DNA of 5,964 bases from an uncultured Clostridia bacterium. Its GTDB lineage: Bacteria; Bacillota; Clostridia; Christensenellales; UBA1242. Shown piece after piece: positions 5,456 through 5,964 of the stretch. The DNA lies in NCBI GenBank assembly GCA_934772445.1, contig CAKVMJ010000042.1, forward strand, positions 1 through 5,964, read 5' to 3'. Below the pieces are notes generated by a model that did no database searches, had not been told where the DNA came from, and saw nothing but the letters and a program-made list of their open reading frames with translations. The position numbers and the translations under genes are program-made. Each line of letters starts with the position of its first letter. Within the stretch, counting starts at the first letter, position 1.

Positions 5456-5964
5456 ATGACTTTAAATCTTTATGTTTCTTTATTGAATAGAAAGAGTGAG
5501 GATTCATTGTTATCCACTCTATCTAAAAGAGATAAAACTAAAAAGCATATTATTATTGCACCAGATAGATGTACATTAGATATTGAAAAGAGATTGTTTG
5601 ATTACACTTCTCAAGATTCTTTAATAGACTTAGATGTGCTAACTTTTTCTAGGCTTGCTAATAAGTTTTTAACAAAGAATAATTTTAACGAAAAAATATT
5701 AAATAAAAATTCGGCTGTTGCAATTATTAAAAAAATATTAATTGATAATAAAGATAAATTAGTAAACTTTAAAAAAGCAATTAATTTTAATGGGTTTAGT
5801 AGTGAACTTTATAACACAATTTGTTTGTTTAAAAGTTGCGATATAAATCCGAGTGATATTGATGAGCAAACTAGTTTCAATGCGTTGAATTTAAAACTAA
5901 AAGATATTAAGTTTGTTTACCAAAAGTATGAAGATTTTTTGCAAAATAATTATACTGATAGTTT
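5456..5964 (+). CDS. addB: AddB/RexB-like helicase-nuclease subunit B, N-terminal part
   Basis: This is the first 169 codons of a gene that leaves the window at the right edge. The start is ATG at 5456 with AGGA at 5442-5445, ten bases upstream. The sequence follows the N-terminal domain of AddB: HIIIAPDRCTLDIEKRL (31-47) matches the LLVPDQxTFxME region, LDVLTFSRLANKFL (59-72) matches AQVFSFSRLAxRVL, then a helical region with an FxxELYNTICLFKSCDINP segment and LKLKDIKFVYQKYEDFL (146-162), matching LxDLxxIYxxYExxL. AddB partners AddA; the complex unwinds and resects double-strand DNA ends for RecA loading, and the AddB nuclease with its iron-sulfur cysteines lies in the C-terminal part, not seen here. 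The usual P-loop GRxGSGKT at the N-terminus is missing (LLNRKSED instead), as in RexB of lactic acid bacteria. An addA gene is expected just downstream. Confidence 0.85.
   Translation, partial: MTLNLYVSLLNRKSEDSLLSTLSKRDKTKKHIIIAPDRCTLDIEKRLFDYTSQDSLIDLDVLTFSRLANKFLTKNNFNEKILNKNSAVAIIKKILIDNKDKLVNFKKAINFNGFSSELYNTICLFKSCDINPSDIDEQTSFNALNLKLKDIKFVYQKYEDFLQNNYTDS

Overview
This is a very AT-rich window from a low-GC Gram-positive-type bacterium, most likely an uncultured gut-associated member of the Bacillota (Bacilli, Erysipelotrichia or Clostridia-like). The reasons are a YugP-type membrane zinc peptidase, an AddB/RexB-type recombination protein, strong AGGAG ribosome binding sites and a BspA-like leucine-rich repeat surface protein. 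Tryptophan is encoded by TGG and TGA is used as a stop (bases 3318-3320), so the standard bacterial code applies and this is not a Mycoplasma-type genome. The taxonomic placement is inference.

Layout: Bases 1-2409 (+) are the 3' part of a large BspA-like protein whose start lies before the window. It has an N-terminal beta-rich region, a Listeria-Bacteroides-like (InlB B-repeat/Flg_new) module, and about 20 LRR_5 repeats of 23 residues (69 bp). Bases 2410-2571 are a nearly pure A+T spacer with a bidirectional intrinsic terminator shared by two convergent units. Bases 2572-4019 (-) hold two adjacent, divergent paralogs of the Zn_peptidase_2 (YugP) family. They overlap through an ATGATGA junction and are read from a recognisable promoter at about 4045-4073. 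Bases 4101-5054 (-) hold an unrecognised 317-residue, apparently cytoplasmic protein. A 65-bp divergent intergenic region separates it from an 87-residue basic small ORF (5120-5383, +) that has no visible ribosome binding site and ends in an AT-rich hairpin. Bases 5456-5964 (+) are the N-terminal 169 codons of an AddB/RexB-like protein with its own promoter; it runs off the right edge.

Working together: the two metallopeptidases are almost certainly co-expressed and translationally coupled, and both keep the HExxH zinc site. The 317-residue gene lies upstream on the same strand, but a promoter lies between them, so a functional link is only suggested. The BspA-like protein is convergent and independent. 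AddB would pair with an AddA subunit expected just downstream of the window for double-strand break repair. I see no CRISPR, tRNA, rRNA or insertion sequence. The less ordinary items are the tandem divergent peptidase pair, the unknown 317-residue protein, the small ORF without a Shine-Dalgarno sequence, and the loss of the P-loop in AddB.
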